Positions 18,162-27,126 are shown, counted from the stretch's first letter. The stretch: DNA of 64,000 nt from Candidatus Binatia bacterium (GCA_036493895.1 DASXOZ010000013.1:186001-250000), one strand, 5' to 3'. The notes: generated by a model not told the origin, from the sequence alone. Program-made: numbers and translations.

Positions 18162-19040
18162 TCAGCAACGCCCGGCCGAGCGCTCGATTTCGGCCAGGCG
18201 CGCGAGCTCCGTCCTCATCTGCATCGCCCATGCCTGCGAGCGGCGCCCGCGCTCGGTGTTCGCCGAAGGAAACATCCTCGCAAGCACGCGGTCGAGCGGG
18301 CCCTGGCCGTAATAACGGAACCACGCTTTGCGCCACAGGAACTCGGCGGCGCTGGACACGCCGATCAGCAGCCAGAGCTGCCAGTCGGTCCATGCTTGGG
18401 CAGCATCGACGTTGCCGCCGAGCGCCAGCACGGTCGTCACCACGGCGCTGGCCGCGAACAGGAGGCCCCAGGCCGCCGTCAGCTTGCGGCAGTACGGACC
18501 GATGAAATCGGGCGCGAGCGGCTGGGAAATGCGCGCGGCTTTCTCGATCAGCGACGCTTCGTCGTCGAGGCTCGCCAGCATCACGCCGGCGACGATCGCG
18601 TGCACCGCGGCGGGCACCAGCGCCAGCGCCACGGCGGAGTCGGTCGCAACGGCCACGGCCGGCATCGCCAGCAGCGCGATACGCTCGAATGCCGACAGGG
18701 AATCGTGATGGCCGGGCGAAAGCCCGCGCAGCCCGAGCGAAGCCGCGAGCGCGATTGCCAGCAGCAGCGCCGCTGCCGTGCGCACGCCGACGGCTTCGAC
18801 GAGAGCGCCTCCCGCAAGACCGCTGAGCATCACGAGCAGCGCAGCCGCCAGCAGGCCAAGTGCCTGCGAAGGCGTAAGGTCGGCCGGAGGACGAAACGCG
18901 TGCGCCGCGGTCACCGGCGCGTCGCCGGTTGCCGAGCCGGCGATCACCTGCGCGTGGCGACGCAGCACTTCGCGCCGCGCGTCGTCGATTTCGAACGCAG
19001 CGTGACCCGGATCGCGCATCGTATCGCTCGAGCCCGCCAT
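18162..19040 (-). CDS. COG4648-like polytopic membrane protein (copy 1)
   Basis: The 292-residue protein has a soluble N-terminus of about 55 residues and then roughly six hydrophobic helices. The C-terminal half contains PDFIGPYCRKLTAAW and FRYYGQGPLDRV, shared with the protein at 38005-38721 (PDFLLPYCRKVTWMW, FRFYEDGWLDRI). This matches the COG4648-type inner-membrane proteins that accompany aryl polyene clusters, whose activity is unknown to me. It starts immediately after the halogenase-like gene (no spacing) as the last gene of the 26,987-18,162 operon. The family call is from pattern memory; the paralogy is directly visible. Confidence 0.7.
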   Translation of the reverse strand: MAGSSDTMRDPGHAAFEIDDARREVLRRHAQVIAGSATGDAPVTAAHAFRPPADLTPSQALGLLAAALLVMLSGLAGGALVEAVGVRTAAALLLAIALAASLGLRGLSPGHHDSLSAFERIALLAMPAVAVATDSAVALALVPAAVHAIVAGVMLASLDDEASLIEKAARISQPLAPDFIGPYCRKLTAAWGLLFAASAVVTTVLALGGNVDAAQAWTDWQLWLLIGVSSAAEFLWRKAWFRYYGQGPLDRVLARMFPSANTERGRRSQAWAMQMRTELARLAEIERSAGRC

Positions 19041-20609
19041 TCAGACGATGGGCTGGTTGCCGACGAATGCGGAAAGCGGCAGCGGCGGGATTTCCGGGGA
19101 AGCCGCCCGGCCGAGCAGCTCCGCGGAGCTGCGCCGGACGGTATTGAAGATCTCGGTCTGCTTCTCGAGAACGCGCCTGCGCGAGCGCGGCAGCCCGACT
19201 TCCGAAATGAAATCGATGTTCTCCAGGCCGAACGAGAATTCGCCGAGGTTGCGCGCGTAAAAGCGGCCTTCTTCCCGCAGCGTCTTCGCGACGTCACGGA
19301 ACAGGTCGCCGAAGGTGCACAGGGCCTGCAGCACCAGCGGCCGCAGGCGCATCTGGCTCTTCAGCCAGGCGCGGTCCAGGTGCTGGTCCTGCATGTACGA
19401 CGTAACCCAAAGGTTGAAATAGGAAGCGATGTCGAGCTCCCATTTGACGCGCGTCAGCTCGAAGCTGCCGAACGTCGGGTACTGCCCGCGGTAGAGGTTC
19501 AGCGTCGCTTCCTGGCGGAACTGGAGGAAGTCGTTGTAGAGCTGCACTCGCTCGGCGATCTCGCACGCACCGCTGCCGCCGAGGTCGCGCTCGACCAGGT
19601 CGCACAGCATGTCGTTCTCGAGGGCGATGAAATCGGTGCCCGGGCTGTACAGCGGATCGGCCGCCGTCGCAGCCTCGCCGACCAGGCCCCAGCGCGCCTG
19701 GCTGAAGAACGCCTTCGTGTTGTAGGCGATCTGCGAAAAGCTGCCGACGTCGATCGGCGAAGAGCCGGCCATCAGCGAGCGCACGGCCGCGTGGCTGTCG
19801 AGAAAAGCGCGGAAGCCCTCGGCGCTGCGGATGCCCGGCGCCTCGGTGGCCGGGAGGCCGACGACGCCGACGCTCGTGACGCCGTCCCTCAGCGGAATGA
19901 ACCAGATCCAGTAGCCGGGGTACCAGAAGTGCACCGTCGACAGGCCGCGCGTCGAATGGCGCACCCGCTCGTGAAACTCCGACGGACCGACGCTGTCGAT
20001 GTCGACGACATCGCCGAAGCGGCCCCAGACGGCGCCGATGCGGTGCTCGTCCTCGCGGACGCGAAGGTTCTTCGCGCGTGCGAGCAGGTCGGCGCGGCCG
20101 GCGGCATCGACGACCCAGCGTGCCGTATGCGTCTCGGTGCCGAGCGGTCCTTCGACGCGGATCGTGTGCATGCCGCCGTCGTCGCGAACGTCGACCGGAA
20201 CAGCGCGCACACCGGTGCGCATCTCGATGCCGCTCTCGGCGTTCATCTCGCGAAGGTCGGACTCGATGCGGGCGCGATCGATCTGGAAAGCGGCGTGAAA
20301 CGGGAAGTTGACCGGCCCGATCTCGCTCATGCTCTGCAGGGAAGCGCTCTTCTGCTCGTTGTCGAAGAAATAGCGCAAGCCGTTCTTCGGATAATGACGG
20401 TCGTAGAGGTAGCGCAGCAGGCCCTGGCGACGCACGAGGTAGCTCGCACCGATCTCGACGGTCGCCTCGCCGACCTTGAACGAAGTCTCGGTGTTCTTCT
20501 CGAATACGGCGATGGCGAGGCCGGGCATCTGGCGACGAAGCTGGCGCGCCAGCAGCTGGCCAGCGAAGCCGCCGCCGAGGATCGCGACGTCCCACGCCTG
20601 GCGGCTCAC
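19041..20609 (-). CDS. Flavin-dependent halogenase-superfamily enzyme (copy 1)
   Basis: The 522-residue protein has an N-terminal FAD fold (ILGGGFAGQLLAR), FKVGEATVEIG, which resembles the GEAT(I/V)P stretch of tryptophan halogenases, and W234-I-W236-F-I238-P239, the WxWxIP signature. Lys75 (PKNGLRYFF) sits where the catalytic lysine of PrnA-type enzymes (Lys79) would fall. DPLYSPG near the middle is the second family motif. If active it would chlorinate or brominate the aryl head of the polyene, as in xanthomonadin or chlorinated flexirubins. Many relatives are non-halogenating oxidoreductases, so activity is not proven. GTG start overlaps the fabG stop (GTGA); GGGGGA lies upstream. Confidence 0.75.
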   Translation of the reverse strand: MSRQAWDVAILGGGFAGQLLARQLRRQMPGLAIAVFEKNTETSFKVGEATVEIGASYLVRRQGLLRYLYDRHYPKNGLRYFFDNEQKSASLQSMSEIGPVNFPFHAAFQIDRARIESDLREMNAESGIEMRTGVRAVPVDVRDDGGMHTIRVEGPLGTETHTARWVVDAAGRADLLARAKNLRVREDEHRIGAVWGRFGDVVDIDSVGPSEFHERVRHSTRGLSTVHFWYPGYWIWFIPLRDGVTSVGVVGLPATEAPGIRSAEGFRAFLDSHAAVRSLMAGSSPIDVGSFSQIAYNTKAFFSQARWGLVGEAATAADPLYSPGTDFIALENDMLCDLVERDLGGSGACEIAERVQLYNDFLQFRQEATLNLYRGQYPTFGSFELTRVKWELDIASYFNLWVTSYMQDQHLDRAWLKSQMRLRPLVLQALCTFGDLFRDVAKTLREEGRFYARNLGEFSFGLENIDFISEVGLPRSRRRVLEKQTEIFNTVRRSSAELLGRAASPEIPPLPLSAFVGNQPIV

Positions 20610-21349
20610 AACATTCCCCCGTTCACCGAGATCACCTGGCCGGTGATGTAAGCCGCGCCAGCCGAGAACAGAAATGACACCGTCGCGGCCACTTCCTCGG
20701 GCCTGCCGAGGCGCTGCATCGGAATGCGCTTGGTGATTTCGTCGACCGGAGCGCCGGCGATCATCTCGGTGTCGATGAGGCCGGGGGCGACGCAATTGAC
20801 GGTGATGTGGCGCTTGGCGAGCTCCTGCGCCAGCGACTTGCTCGCCGCGATGACGCCGGCCTTGGACGCCGCGTAGTTGGCCTGCCCGCGGTTTCCCGAC
20901 AGCGCCGCGACGGAGGAGATCGCGACGACGCGGCCGCCGCCGTGACTTCGTACCATCGGCATCAGCAGAGGATGGGTGACGTTGTAGAACCCGTCAAGGT
21001 TGGTGCGGAGCACCCGGTCCCAGGCCTGCGGTTTCATCGCGGGAAGCGGTGCGTCGTCGTGGATGCCCGCGTTGAGCACGAGGCCCCAGAACGCGCCGCT
21101 TTGCTTCACGTCCGCTGCAAGAACCGCCGCCGTCTGCTCGCGGTCGGCGACGTCGAACGCGAGCAGCGGAGGGCGCCGGCCGCGCACCGCTTCGACCTGC
21201 GCGGCCGTCGCTTCGGCGGCGTCGCGGCCTGCGCGGTAGTGCACGACGACATCGAACCCGTCGGTCGCCAGCGCGATCGCGATCGCACGGCCGATGCCGC
21301 CACTGGCGCCGGTGACGAGCACGCGGCGGGATGCAACTGGGTTCGACAT
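20606..21349 (-). CDS. 3-oxoacyl-ACP reductase (FabG-like ketoreductase)
   Basis: The 247-residue SDR enzyme has the NADP site TGASGGIG (15-22), NAG, the catalytic Ser in ISSVAALSG, Tyr/Lys in YAASK, and an SVNGGML C-terminus. It would reduce the beta-keto group after each condensation using NADPH, feeding the dehydratase. It lies 22 nt after the dehydratase gene and overlaps the halogenase-like gene by GTGA. Context assigns it to polyene rather than housekeeping fatty-acid synthesis; sequence alone would not. Confidence 0.9.
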   Translation of the reverse strand: MSNPVASRRVLVTGASGGIGRAIAIALATDGFDVVVHYRAGRDAAEATAAQVEAVRGRRPPLLAFDVADREQTAAVLAADVKQSGAFWGLVLNAGIHDDAPLPAMKPQAWDRVLRTNLDGFYNVTHPLLMPMVRSHGGGRVVAISSVAALSGNRGQANYAASKAGVIAASKSLAQELAKRHITVNCVAPGLIDTEMIAGAPVDEITKRIPMQRLGRPEEVAATVSFLFSAGAAYITGQVISVNGGML

Positions 21350-21371
21350 CGTGCGGCGATCCGCGCCGGGC

Positions 21372-21857
21372 TCAGCCGGAGGCGGAAAAATCCTCCACCA
21401 GAGCCTCGAAGCTGTCCAACAGATAGACCGTGAGGACGCCTGAAACCACAGGCTCCGCCTCGCCCTCCCGTCGCACTGCGCAGTCGAACGCCATCATGCG
21501 CCGGCTCGCCCGCACCGGCTTCGCCGTGACTTCGAGCCTGAGGTCGGGATCGAAGCGGTCTGCTGCGAAGGCAAGACGGCGCGATCCGAGGAAAAAGCCG
21601 GGCCGCGGCGGCCGGCCGGCGCGCCGGTCGAGAAGGCCTCCGTGGGCCGCTACGGCCTGGGCCATGTATTCGAGGCCGACCCAGGTCGGGACGGCGCCGT
21701 CGTCGCCGCGGTAGAGCGTCGAAGCTCGCGGATCCACCGTGCATACCGTTGCCTCGTCGTCGTGTGCGACGACGCGTTCCAGCAGCACCGCGGAGCCTCG
21801 GTGCGGGAGCAATTCGGTGATCGGCGGGAACGGAGGCATGGACGATGCGTCATGCAT
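21372..21857 (-). CDS. Hotdog-fold 3-hydroxyacyl-ACP dehydratase
   Basis: The 161-residue protein resembles the FabZ-like dehydratases of aryl polyene clusters: LLPHRGSAVLLERV near the N-terminus (the usual PHR active-site region) and GLEYMAQAVAAHGGL in the hotdog helix. It would remove water from the 3-hydroxyacyl-ACP to give the conjugated double bond. ATG at 21857 overlaps the acyltransferase stop by 8 nt; ATG at 21839 is an alternative. A second dehydratase-like domain is fused to the ligase at 23765, so the pathway has two hotdog units. Confidence 0.85.
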   Translation of the reverse strand: MHDASSMPPFPPITELLPHRGSAVLLERVVAHDDEATVCTVDPRASTLYRGDDGAVPTWVGLEYMAQAVAAHGGLLDRRAGRPPRPGFFLGSRRLAFAADRFDPDLRLEVTAKPVRASRRMMAFDCAVRREGEAEPVVSGVLTVYLLDSFEALVEDFSASG

Positions 21858-22953
21858 CGCCGCGCTCCCGGTCTCCCCAGTAGTCGAAGAAGTTGAACCA
21901 CTGGTACGGGGTGCGCAGGCACGTCTTCTCGATCTCGCGGACGTATTCGCGAAGCAGCGCGTCGGCGCGGCGGCGCCGCGGCAGCGAAGGCTCCAGATCG
22001 AGGCCGAGCACTTTTGCAGACGATTCATACGTCCGGTCGTCCAGCCGGATGCACTGGGTGTGGACGACCGGGCAGCCGATCACCGTTGCCAGCGTGAACG
22101 GTGCCAGCGAGAACGGCGTCTGCCGCCCGAGAAACTCGACGGAGACCGGCTTCTCGCGGGTGCCGGGCACGATGCGGTCGGCGAGAATGCCGACGAACTC
22201 GCCGCGCGCGATGCAGTCGCGCACGAGGAACGTCGTCTTCAGCGAATTCGGCTCGATCTCGAGCACGTGGATGCGGCTGTCCGGATCGAGCTGCTCGAAA
22301 AACGCGTTGATGCGCGGCGCATGCTGCGTGAACATCAGGACGTTGACCGTCATCCGGTACTTCTGCGCGAGAAGTCGCATCAGGTCGTAGCTGCCCTGGT
22401 GGGCACCGACGAGGAAGGCGCCGCGCCCGCTGGCTGCCAACTCGAACATCACTTCGCTGCCGCTGTGGCGGAACTCGATCTGGCCGAGGTTGCCCGACCA
22501 CACGACGATGCGATCGAAGATGTTGATCGAGAATTCGTGGACGTGGCGCAGCACCGAGCGGAGAGTTGGTGGAGGCCCCAGCGCCCTGCGGCCTTCGGGA
22601 GTCGCCCAGAGCGTTGCCAGGTAGGTGCGCGAAGCCCGGCGTGCGCCGCCGGCGGCAATCACGAAGTACAACGCGGCGACCTGCAGCACGACGAGGCAGA
22701 AGCGCCGCCCGAGGCGGCGGTGCATCGTCTCGAGCAGACGGAGGGCCGCCAGCGAGCCCCGCTCGGGAATGCTGCCCCACCACGGCGCGGACGATGCGCC
22801 CCCGGCCGAGGATGCGCTCGCGGAGGATGCTGTTGCGGAGGATGCGCCCGGCGGCTCCGCCTCGGTGGCGGCGCCGCCGGGCGCGTCACTGTGGCCCTGC
22901 GCCGCCTGGACGTGCCGCGCGTGGCGCTGTTGCGGATTTTTTTGGGCCGTCAC
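21850..22953 (-). CDS. LpxL/HtrB-like acyltransferase
   Basis: The 367-residue protein has the lysophospholipid acyltransferase HX4D motif at residues 185-190 (HQGSYD), a single N-terminal hydrophobic segment (about 84-103), and a closing YQWFNFFDYW, also found in LPLAT proteins. Residues 25-60 are an Ala/Ser/Pro linker encoded by a 15-bp repeat. It would transfer an acyl or polyene chain onto a lipid acceptor at the inner membrane. In several known aryl polyene systems this activity is fused to a glycosyltransferase; here the two are separate but joined by a GTGA overlap, the GTG at 22953 being the start. Confidence 0.85.
   Translation of the reverse strand: MTAQKNPQQRHARHVQAAQGHSDAPGGAATEAEPPGASSATASSASASSAGGASSAPWWGSIPERGSLAALRLLETMHRRLGRRFCLVVLQVAALYFVIAAGGARRASRTYLATLWATPEGRRALGPPPTLRSVLRHVHEFSINIFDRIVVWSGNLGQIEFRHSGSEVMFELAASGRGAFLVGAHQGSYDLMRLLAQKYRMTVNVLMFTQHAPRINAFFEQLDPDSRIHVLEIEPNSLKTTFLVRDCIARGEFVGILADRIVPGTREKPVSVEFLGRQTPFSLAPFTLATVIGCPVVHTQCIRLDDRTYESSAKVLGLDLEPSLPRRRRADALLREYVREIEKTCLRTPYQWFNFFDYWGDRERGDA
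22808..22852 (-). repeat. 15-bp tandem repeat in the acyltransferase linker
   Basis: Three consecutive copies of a unit starting GAGGATGC on the plus strand code, on the minus strand, for an Ala/Ser-rich stretch between the start and the transmembrane helix. The copies have diverged at a few positions. It is a flexible linker and could vary in length between strains. Confidence 0.65.
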
Positions 22954-23768
22954 CGGCCTGCGCAGCCCGGCGTCGCGGCCAGTTGCTCGCGTGCCGCGGC
23001 ATCGGCGGCCTCCAGCTCCCGCGCCCGGCGCCGCGCCAGGAGGATCCACGGCGCCGCCAGCGGCAGCTCGGCCAGCAGGCGTGCGTACGTGGCGGCCAGC
23101 TCGAGGTTGTCGCGGACCATGTCGAAGTGGGACACGCCGTCCTCGGGATAGGAGACGTGTGTCGGAATGTTGAGAATCGGCAGTCCCGCGCGATACAGGC
23201 GCACGGCGAACTCCGGATCGTGGGTCATGCGGTCGCCGGTATGCGAAGTCCTCTCGACTTCGAGCGCGGCGACAAGAGGCATGCCGCGATAGCCGCACAG
23301 TGGATCTGCGACCGCCATCGATCCGCAGGCGAGCCAGACGAGGCCGCGCGAGAGCTGGCGACCCCAGACGCGGACCGACGGAGCATCGTCGCCGAACTCC
23401 GGCTCCCCGAAGACGACGGCAGACGGGTTGTCGCGCATCGCCTGCACGAACAGCGGAATGTCGTCGGTGTCGTGCTGCCCGTCGGCATCGATCTCGACGG
23501 CATGCGTGAATCCGCGCGACACGGCGTGATGATAGCCGCTGCGCTTGGCGGCGCCCTGCCCGCCGTTGGTTTCGCGCCAGACGATGTCCACCCACGCATG
23601 CTGCTGCGCCAACGCGCGAAGAATACGCCGGGCGTGCTCGCTGCTGCCGTCGTCGACGAGCACGCACGGCAGGCCGTGGGGCTCGAGCCTTCGCAGAAGG
23701 CTGCCGATGGCGTCCGAGTGCTCGTAGTGCGGGATCAGCAGGCAGATGCGTACGGCGGGCGTTGTCAC
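22950..23768 (-). CDS. Family 2 glycosyltransferase (aryl polyene type)
   Basis: The 272-residue GT-A enzyme has LIPHYEH at strand 1, VLVDDGSS, and the metal-binding DxD as D94-A-D96 in EIDADGQHD. GYRGMP and SHTGDRMTHDPEF lie in the acceptor half. It resembles dolichol-phosphate mannosyltransferase-like enzymes and would glycosylate a lipid or the polyene. It overlaps the ligase gene by ATGA and the acyltransferase gene by GTGA, so three genes are stitched together translationally. The sugar donor is unknown. Confidence 0.88.
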   Translation of the reverse strand: MTTPAVRICLLIPHYEHSDAIGSLLRRLEPHGLPCVLVDDGSSEHARRILRALAQQHAWVDIVWRETNGGQGAAKRSGYHHAVSRGFTHAVEIDADGQHDTDDIPLFVQAMRDNPSAVVFGEPEFGDDAPSVRVWGRQLSRGLVWLACGSMAVADPLCGYRGMPLVAALEVERTSHTGDRMTHDPEFAVRLYRAGLPILNIPTHVSYPEDGVSHFDMVRDNLELAATYARLLAELPLAAPWILLARRRARELEAADAAAREQLAATPGCAGR

Positions 23769-25567
23769 GACGGTTCCCCTGCGTCGTCGGCGATCACGAC
23801 CCGGCCGCTGGCGAACACGCGTTCGGCGTGGCGCAGCACGAACTGCGCACGGGAGCCTTCGACGGAAAGCTCGAGCGTGAAGACCTGTGCCGGTCTCAGC
23901 ACGTTCCTGAACTTGATGGCTTCCATGGCGCGGACGGCCACCGGGCGTCCCATCGCACGCGCGAGCGCGGCCATGACCCAGTGCACCTGAACGGCTCCCG
24001 GCACGAGCGGGAACGCTTCGTAGTGCCCTTCAAGGTAGGCGAGATCGCAGGGTACGACAAACTCGCCGCGGTAACGGCCGGGGCCGCTTTCTTCGTGGAG
24101 CAGCACCGGCTCGACCACGTCGCCGGCGGGGCGCGCAAGACGTGCCTCGACCTCGGCCGCGACCAGCTTGCCGCGCGCATCGAACGGAAGAGCGTCGGCG
24201 AAGCGCCATCGCTTCGGCACCGCGACGGGGTCCCAGCGCTCGGCAACGTGGGCCGCAAGCATTCTGGTCGTTGCGCGGCGACCTTGCGCGGCGAGCAGGT
24301 GTTTCCCGCCCGGCGCGAGCACGACGACAGCGCCGAGACGCGAGCCGCCGCGGCTCTCATAAACTGCTGCCGCGACGTCGGCGACGTGCTCGTGGGCGCG
24401 CAGCCAGTCTTCGATCTCGGGCAGCGCGAGCGTTTTCTCGCCGATCTTCGCGACGCGGTCGCTGCGGCCGAGCAGCCGGAACCCCGCGCCGCCCTGCGCT
24501 GCGCGATCGGCCATGCGAAACGAAGCAGGAACCGCCGTCGAACCGTCTTCGGAGCTGACGAATGGAGACGTAACGACGAGCCGGGACTCTGCATCGATCA
24601 CGACGGAGACGGGCAGCATCGGCGTCCACGACGGGTTCGGCGCGGCTGCGCACGCGCGGCGATACGCGACACCGCCCGTTTCGGTCGATCCGAAGATCTC
24701 CACCGGAGCGCGGCCGATGCTTTGCTGCAGCGCCAGCGCGGTCGCAGTCTCCAAAGGGCCGCCCGACGAGAAAATTTCGACGATGCGAGACGCCTGCGCA
24801 GCAAGTCGCGAAGAGCCGGCAAGACGACGCAGATGGGCAGGGCTGGAAACCACGATGGATCGCGGCATTCGCGAGACCTGCACGATCAGCTCTTCGGGAA
24901 GCAGGAAGCTCGTGCGCGCAAACGGCCTGCCGGAGGCGAGCGGCCACAGGACCCGGAACAACAGGCCGTAAAGATGGTGGGCCGGCACCGTCGCGAGCAC
25001 GACGGCATCGGCATCGAGCGCGGCGCCGAACTGCCGTTCGAGCTCGACGACCTCGTCCTCGAGATGACGCAGCGCCTTGAGGACGACCTTGCCGGATCCG
25101 CTGGTGCCGGACGTGTAGATCTCCACCAGCGCCGCGTCGCGATCGATCGCGACGCCCGAGCCGGCGCTCGAACGCTGCTGCAGGGAGGCGGGCTCTGCCT
25201 GCAGGCCGTCGCCGTCGCGGCCCGCGCCGATCACGCGGTCGCAGCGCCGTTTGAGCTCGGCCAGCGTGCCCGGCTGCAGGTTCGGAGGCAGCACGACGCG
25301 GGCGCCGACCAGCGCCGCGCCGAGAAGCACGACGGCGACGTGCCGGGCGTCTTCGCTGGCCAGCAGCCAGCGCGCGCCGCGATCACCGGACATCGGCGCA
25401 GCAAACTGCCGCAGCTCGCCAAGGAATGCGGCGTGTCGCGACGCTGCTTCGGCAGACGACGATTCGCCGATGACCGCAGGATCGGTGGCGCCGCCGCGGA
25501 CGTCCGCGGCTGCGCTGCCGGCGGCGACGAGGAGGTCGTGAAGGGGAAGGGACGGCTTTACAGCCAT
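23765..25567 (-). CDS. Aryl acid:ACP/CoA ligase fused to a hotdog dehydratase domain
   Basis: This 600-residue protein has an ANL adenylation domain (about 1-480) with the phosphate loop YTSGTSGSGK (151-160), FGSTETGG (A5) and RSDRVAKIGEKTLALPEIE (A8). The C-terminal 110 residues read as a separate FabA/FabZ-like hotdog unit (HYEAFPLVPGAVQVHWVMA, then FRNVLRP). It would activate the aryl starter acid and load it on an ACP, while the fused domain dehydrates or gates intermediates. E. coli-type clusters encode ligase and dehydratase separately. The ATG start at 25567 lacks a clear ribosome site. The gene lies 25 nt after the first ACP. Confidence 0.85.
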   Translation of the reverse strand: MAVKPSLPLHDLLVAAGSAAADVRGGATDPAVIGESSSAEAASRHAAFLGELRQFAAPMSGDRGARWLLASEDARHVAVVLLGAALVGARVVLPPNLQPGTLAELKRRCDRVIGAGRDGDGLQAEPASLQQRSSAGSGVAIDRDAALVEIYTSGTSGSGKVVLKALRHLEDEVVELERQFGAALDADAVVLATVPAHHLYGLLFRVLWPLASGRPFARTSFLLPEELIVQVSRMPRSIVVSSPAHLRRLAGSSRLAAQASRIVEIFSSGGPLETATALALQQSIGRAPVEIFGSTETGGVAYRRACAAAPNPSWTPMLPVSVVIDAESRLVVTSPFVSSEDGSTAVPASFRMADRAAQGGAGFRLLGRSDRVAKIGEKTLALPEIEDWLRAHEHVADVAAAVYESRGGSRLGAVVVLAPGGKHLLAAQGRRATTRMLAAHVAERWDPVAVPKRWRFADALPFDARGKLVAAEVEARLARPAGDVVEPVLLHEESGPGRYRGEFVVPCDLAYLEGHYEAFPLVPGAVQVHWVMAALARAMGRPVAVRAMEAIKFRNVLRPAQVFTLELSVEGSRAQFVLRHAERVFASGRVVIADDAGEPS

Positions 25568-25592
25568 CGCAACGCAGGCGGCCGCTCGCGCG

Positions 25593-25844
25593 TCACCGCG
25601 TGCCGTCGGTCCGCGCGGCCAGCGCAGTGACGATGTCGCCGACCGTCGTCATGGCCTGGATCTCCTCGTCGGTGATCGAGACGTGCAACAGCGCTTCGAG
25701 CCGCACGACGATCGTTACGCCGTCGATGCTGTCGAGGTCGAGGTCGTCGACCAGGCGGGCGGACGAAGTCACCTGCCCGGGATCGAGCTCGAATTCGCGC
25801 ACCAGGATGGAGCGGACCCGCTCCAGCAGCTCGGTTTCGGTCAC
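25593..25844 (-). CDS. Acyl carrier protein A
   Basis: The 83-residue acidic four-helix protein carries the phosphopantetheine serine at Ser39 in DLDLDSIDGV. It would hold the growing polyene or the aryl starter as a thioester. It is separated from the next ACP by 2 nt. Two or more ACPs are normal in aryl polyene clusters, one often dedicated to the starter; which is which cannot be told from sequence. Confidence 0.93.
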   Translation of the reverse strand: MTETELLERVRSILVREFELDPGQVTSSARLVDDLDLDSIDGVTIVVRLEALLHVSITDEEIQAMTTVGDIVTALAARTDGTR

Positions 25845-25846
25845 GG

Positions 25847-26116
25847 TCAGCGGATACGCTCGGTAGCGACGAGGTCGGCCAGCGCCGCCACCGATGCGAA
25901 GATCTTTTCGTTGCGCTCGGGATCGTCGGTAATGACGACGCCGTATTTTTCCTCGAGCCCCATCGCCAGCTCCAGCGCGTCGATGGAATCGAGACCGAGT
26001 CCTTCGATGAAAAGGGGCGCATCGGTCTCGATCTCGTCGGGACGGATGTCCTCGAGGGCGAGTACCTCGACGATCAGGGCCTTGATATCGGCGATCAGGG
26101 ATTCATGCGTCTGCAA
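25847..26116 (-). CDS. Acyl carrier protein B
   Basis: This ACP of about 89 residues carries the prosthetic-group serine at Ser44 (EGLGLDSIDALELA). The start is taken as the TTG at 26116 because AGGAG lies 8 nt upstream and the length fits; a further TTG at 26146 would give 99 residues. It overlaps the stop of the upstream acyltransferase by 14 nt. Confidence 0.88.
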   Translation of the reverse strand: MQTHESLIADIKALIVEVLALEDIRPDEIETDAPLFIEGLGLDSIDALELAMGLEEKYGVVITDDPERNEKIFASVAALADLVATERIR

Positions 26117-26987
26117 CGTCGGGCTCCTGGAGATAAATGCGGACAAGGTCTTCGGTCATGCGGCGCGCGGCGATCGGAAGGCCGACGCCCGCGCCGTCGT
26201 AGGCGGCCGGATCGAGACGTCCGGCGATGCGCAGCTCGAACCGCGACGTTCCGCCGGCGACTTCGTGCCACCTGCGGCCGCTGCCAAGCATGCGCGGACG
26301 GCAGCGGATCGTGACCGCGACGATCGGGGCGCCGCTGGCCAGCGCGATGTGCGCCGCGCCGCGGCGGAATTTCCCGTAGCTCCCCCACGGGGAGCGGGTC
26401 CCTTCAGGGAACACGAGCAGCTTGCGGCCCCGCACCAGCCTGGCCGCGCAGTCGTCGACGGCCGATTGTCCCGCGTCGTTGCGCACGTAGCCGGCGGCGT
26501 CGATCGCACGCGACAGGAAGGGGCTGTTGGCAGTCCAGCCGGCGTTGACGATGCAATCCATCTGCGGGAAGTGGCTGCCAATCAGCACGACGTCGAGCAT
26601 CGTCGGGTGGTTGGCGACGACGATGCAGGCTCCTTCGCCCGCCAGCTGTTCCAGCTCTTTCGAATCGACCGTCAGGATGCGCACCAGGCGAAGCCACGCG
26701 AGGCTCAGCGCGTAGGCGCGCCGGATTGCCCCCTGGACCGCGAGCTCGGCCCGCTCGGGGCTTTTCGCGAGACGTCGAACCAGCGGCGCGACGACGAACG
26801 CGACGAAGAGAGCCGAAATCCCGAACTCGACGAACGCCGAACCCAGGCGCACCTGCCGCCACAAGCGCGCAGCGCCCGCACGCGGACGGGCCGCCCGGCG
26901 CGGCATAGCAGGGGGCAGGGCTTCCCACGGGAGCACCGGAGCAGGTTCTGTCTGGCGTGCCGAGTGCACTTCGTGCGACCTCGCCAT
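26103..26987 (-). CDS. PlsC-like 1-acyl-glycerol-phosphate acyltransferase homologue
   Basis: The 294-residue LPLAT has HX4D as NHPTMLD, then FPEGTRS, the acyl-acceptor phosphate loop of PlsC-type enzymes, and an N-terminal transmembrane helix (FGISALFVAFVVAPLV). It would acylate a glycerol-phosphate or related lipid at the inner membrane. It is the first gene of the minus-strand operon ending at 18162, suggesting it supplies or modifies the lipid on which the polyene is built. ATG at 26987 is used; an ATG at 26906 would shorten the N-terminus but keep the helix. Confidence 0.82.
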   Translation of the reverse strand: MARSHEVHSARQTEPAPVLPWEALPPAMPRRAARPRAGAARLWRQVRLGSAFVEFGISALFVAFVVAPLVRRLAKSPERAELAVQGAIRRAYALSLAWLRLVRILTVDSKELEQLAGEGACIVVANHPTMLDVVLIGSHFPQMDCIVNAGWTANSPFLSRAIDAAGYVRNDAGQSAVDDCAARLVRGRKLLVFPEGTRSPWGSYGKFRRGAAHIALASGAPIVAVTIRCRPRMLGSGRRWHEVAGGTSRFELRIAGRLDPAAYDGAGVGLPIAARRMTEDLVRIYLQEPDVADA

Positions 26988-27126
26988 CCGCTTGGTTACC
27001 TCATCCCGGCTCGAAAACGAAGGGGGCACCAGCGCGGGCGCCGCGAGGAAAACCGACTGAAGTTCACCTTTTCCCCGTCCCGTCCCGACTCGATTCCGAT
27101 GCGGGGCCACCCTATACCTCGCAGCG
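26988..27126. promoter_or_regulatory. Divergent promoter region between two pigment operons
   Basis: This 139-nt gap separates the starts of the ten-gene minus operon and the five-gene plus operon, so promoters for both must lie here or further in. A plus-strand TATACC 9 nt before the ammonia-lyase ATG is too close for an ordinary leader. No clear operator palindrome was found. Confidence 0.35.

Noticed and set aside
27113..27118. TATACC as a -10 box for the ammonia-lyase gene
   Set aside because: It lies only 9 nt from the ATG and no -35 element is at the right spacing.
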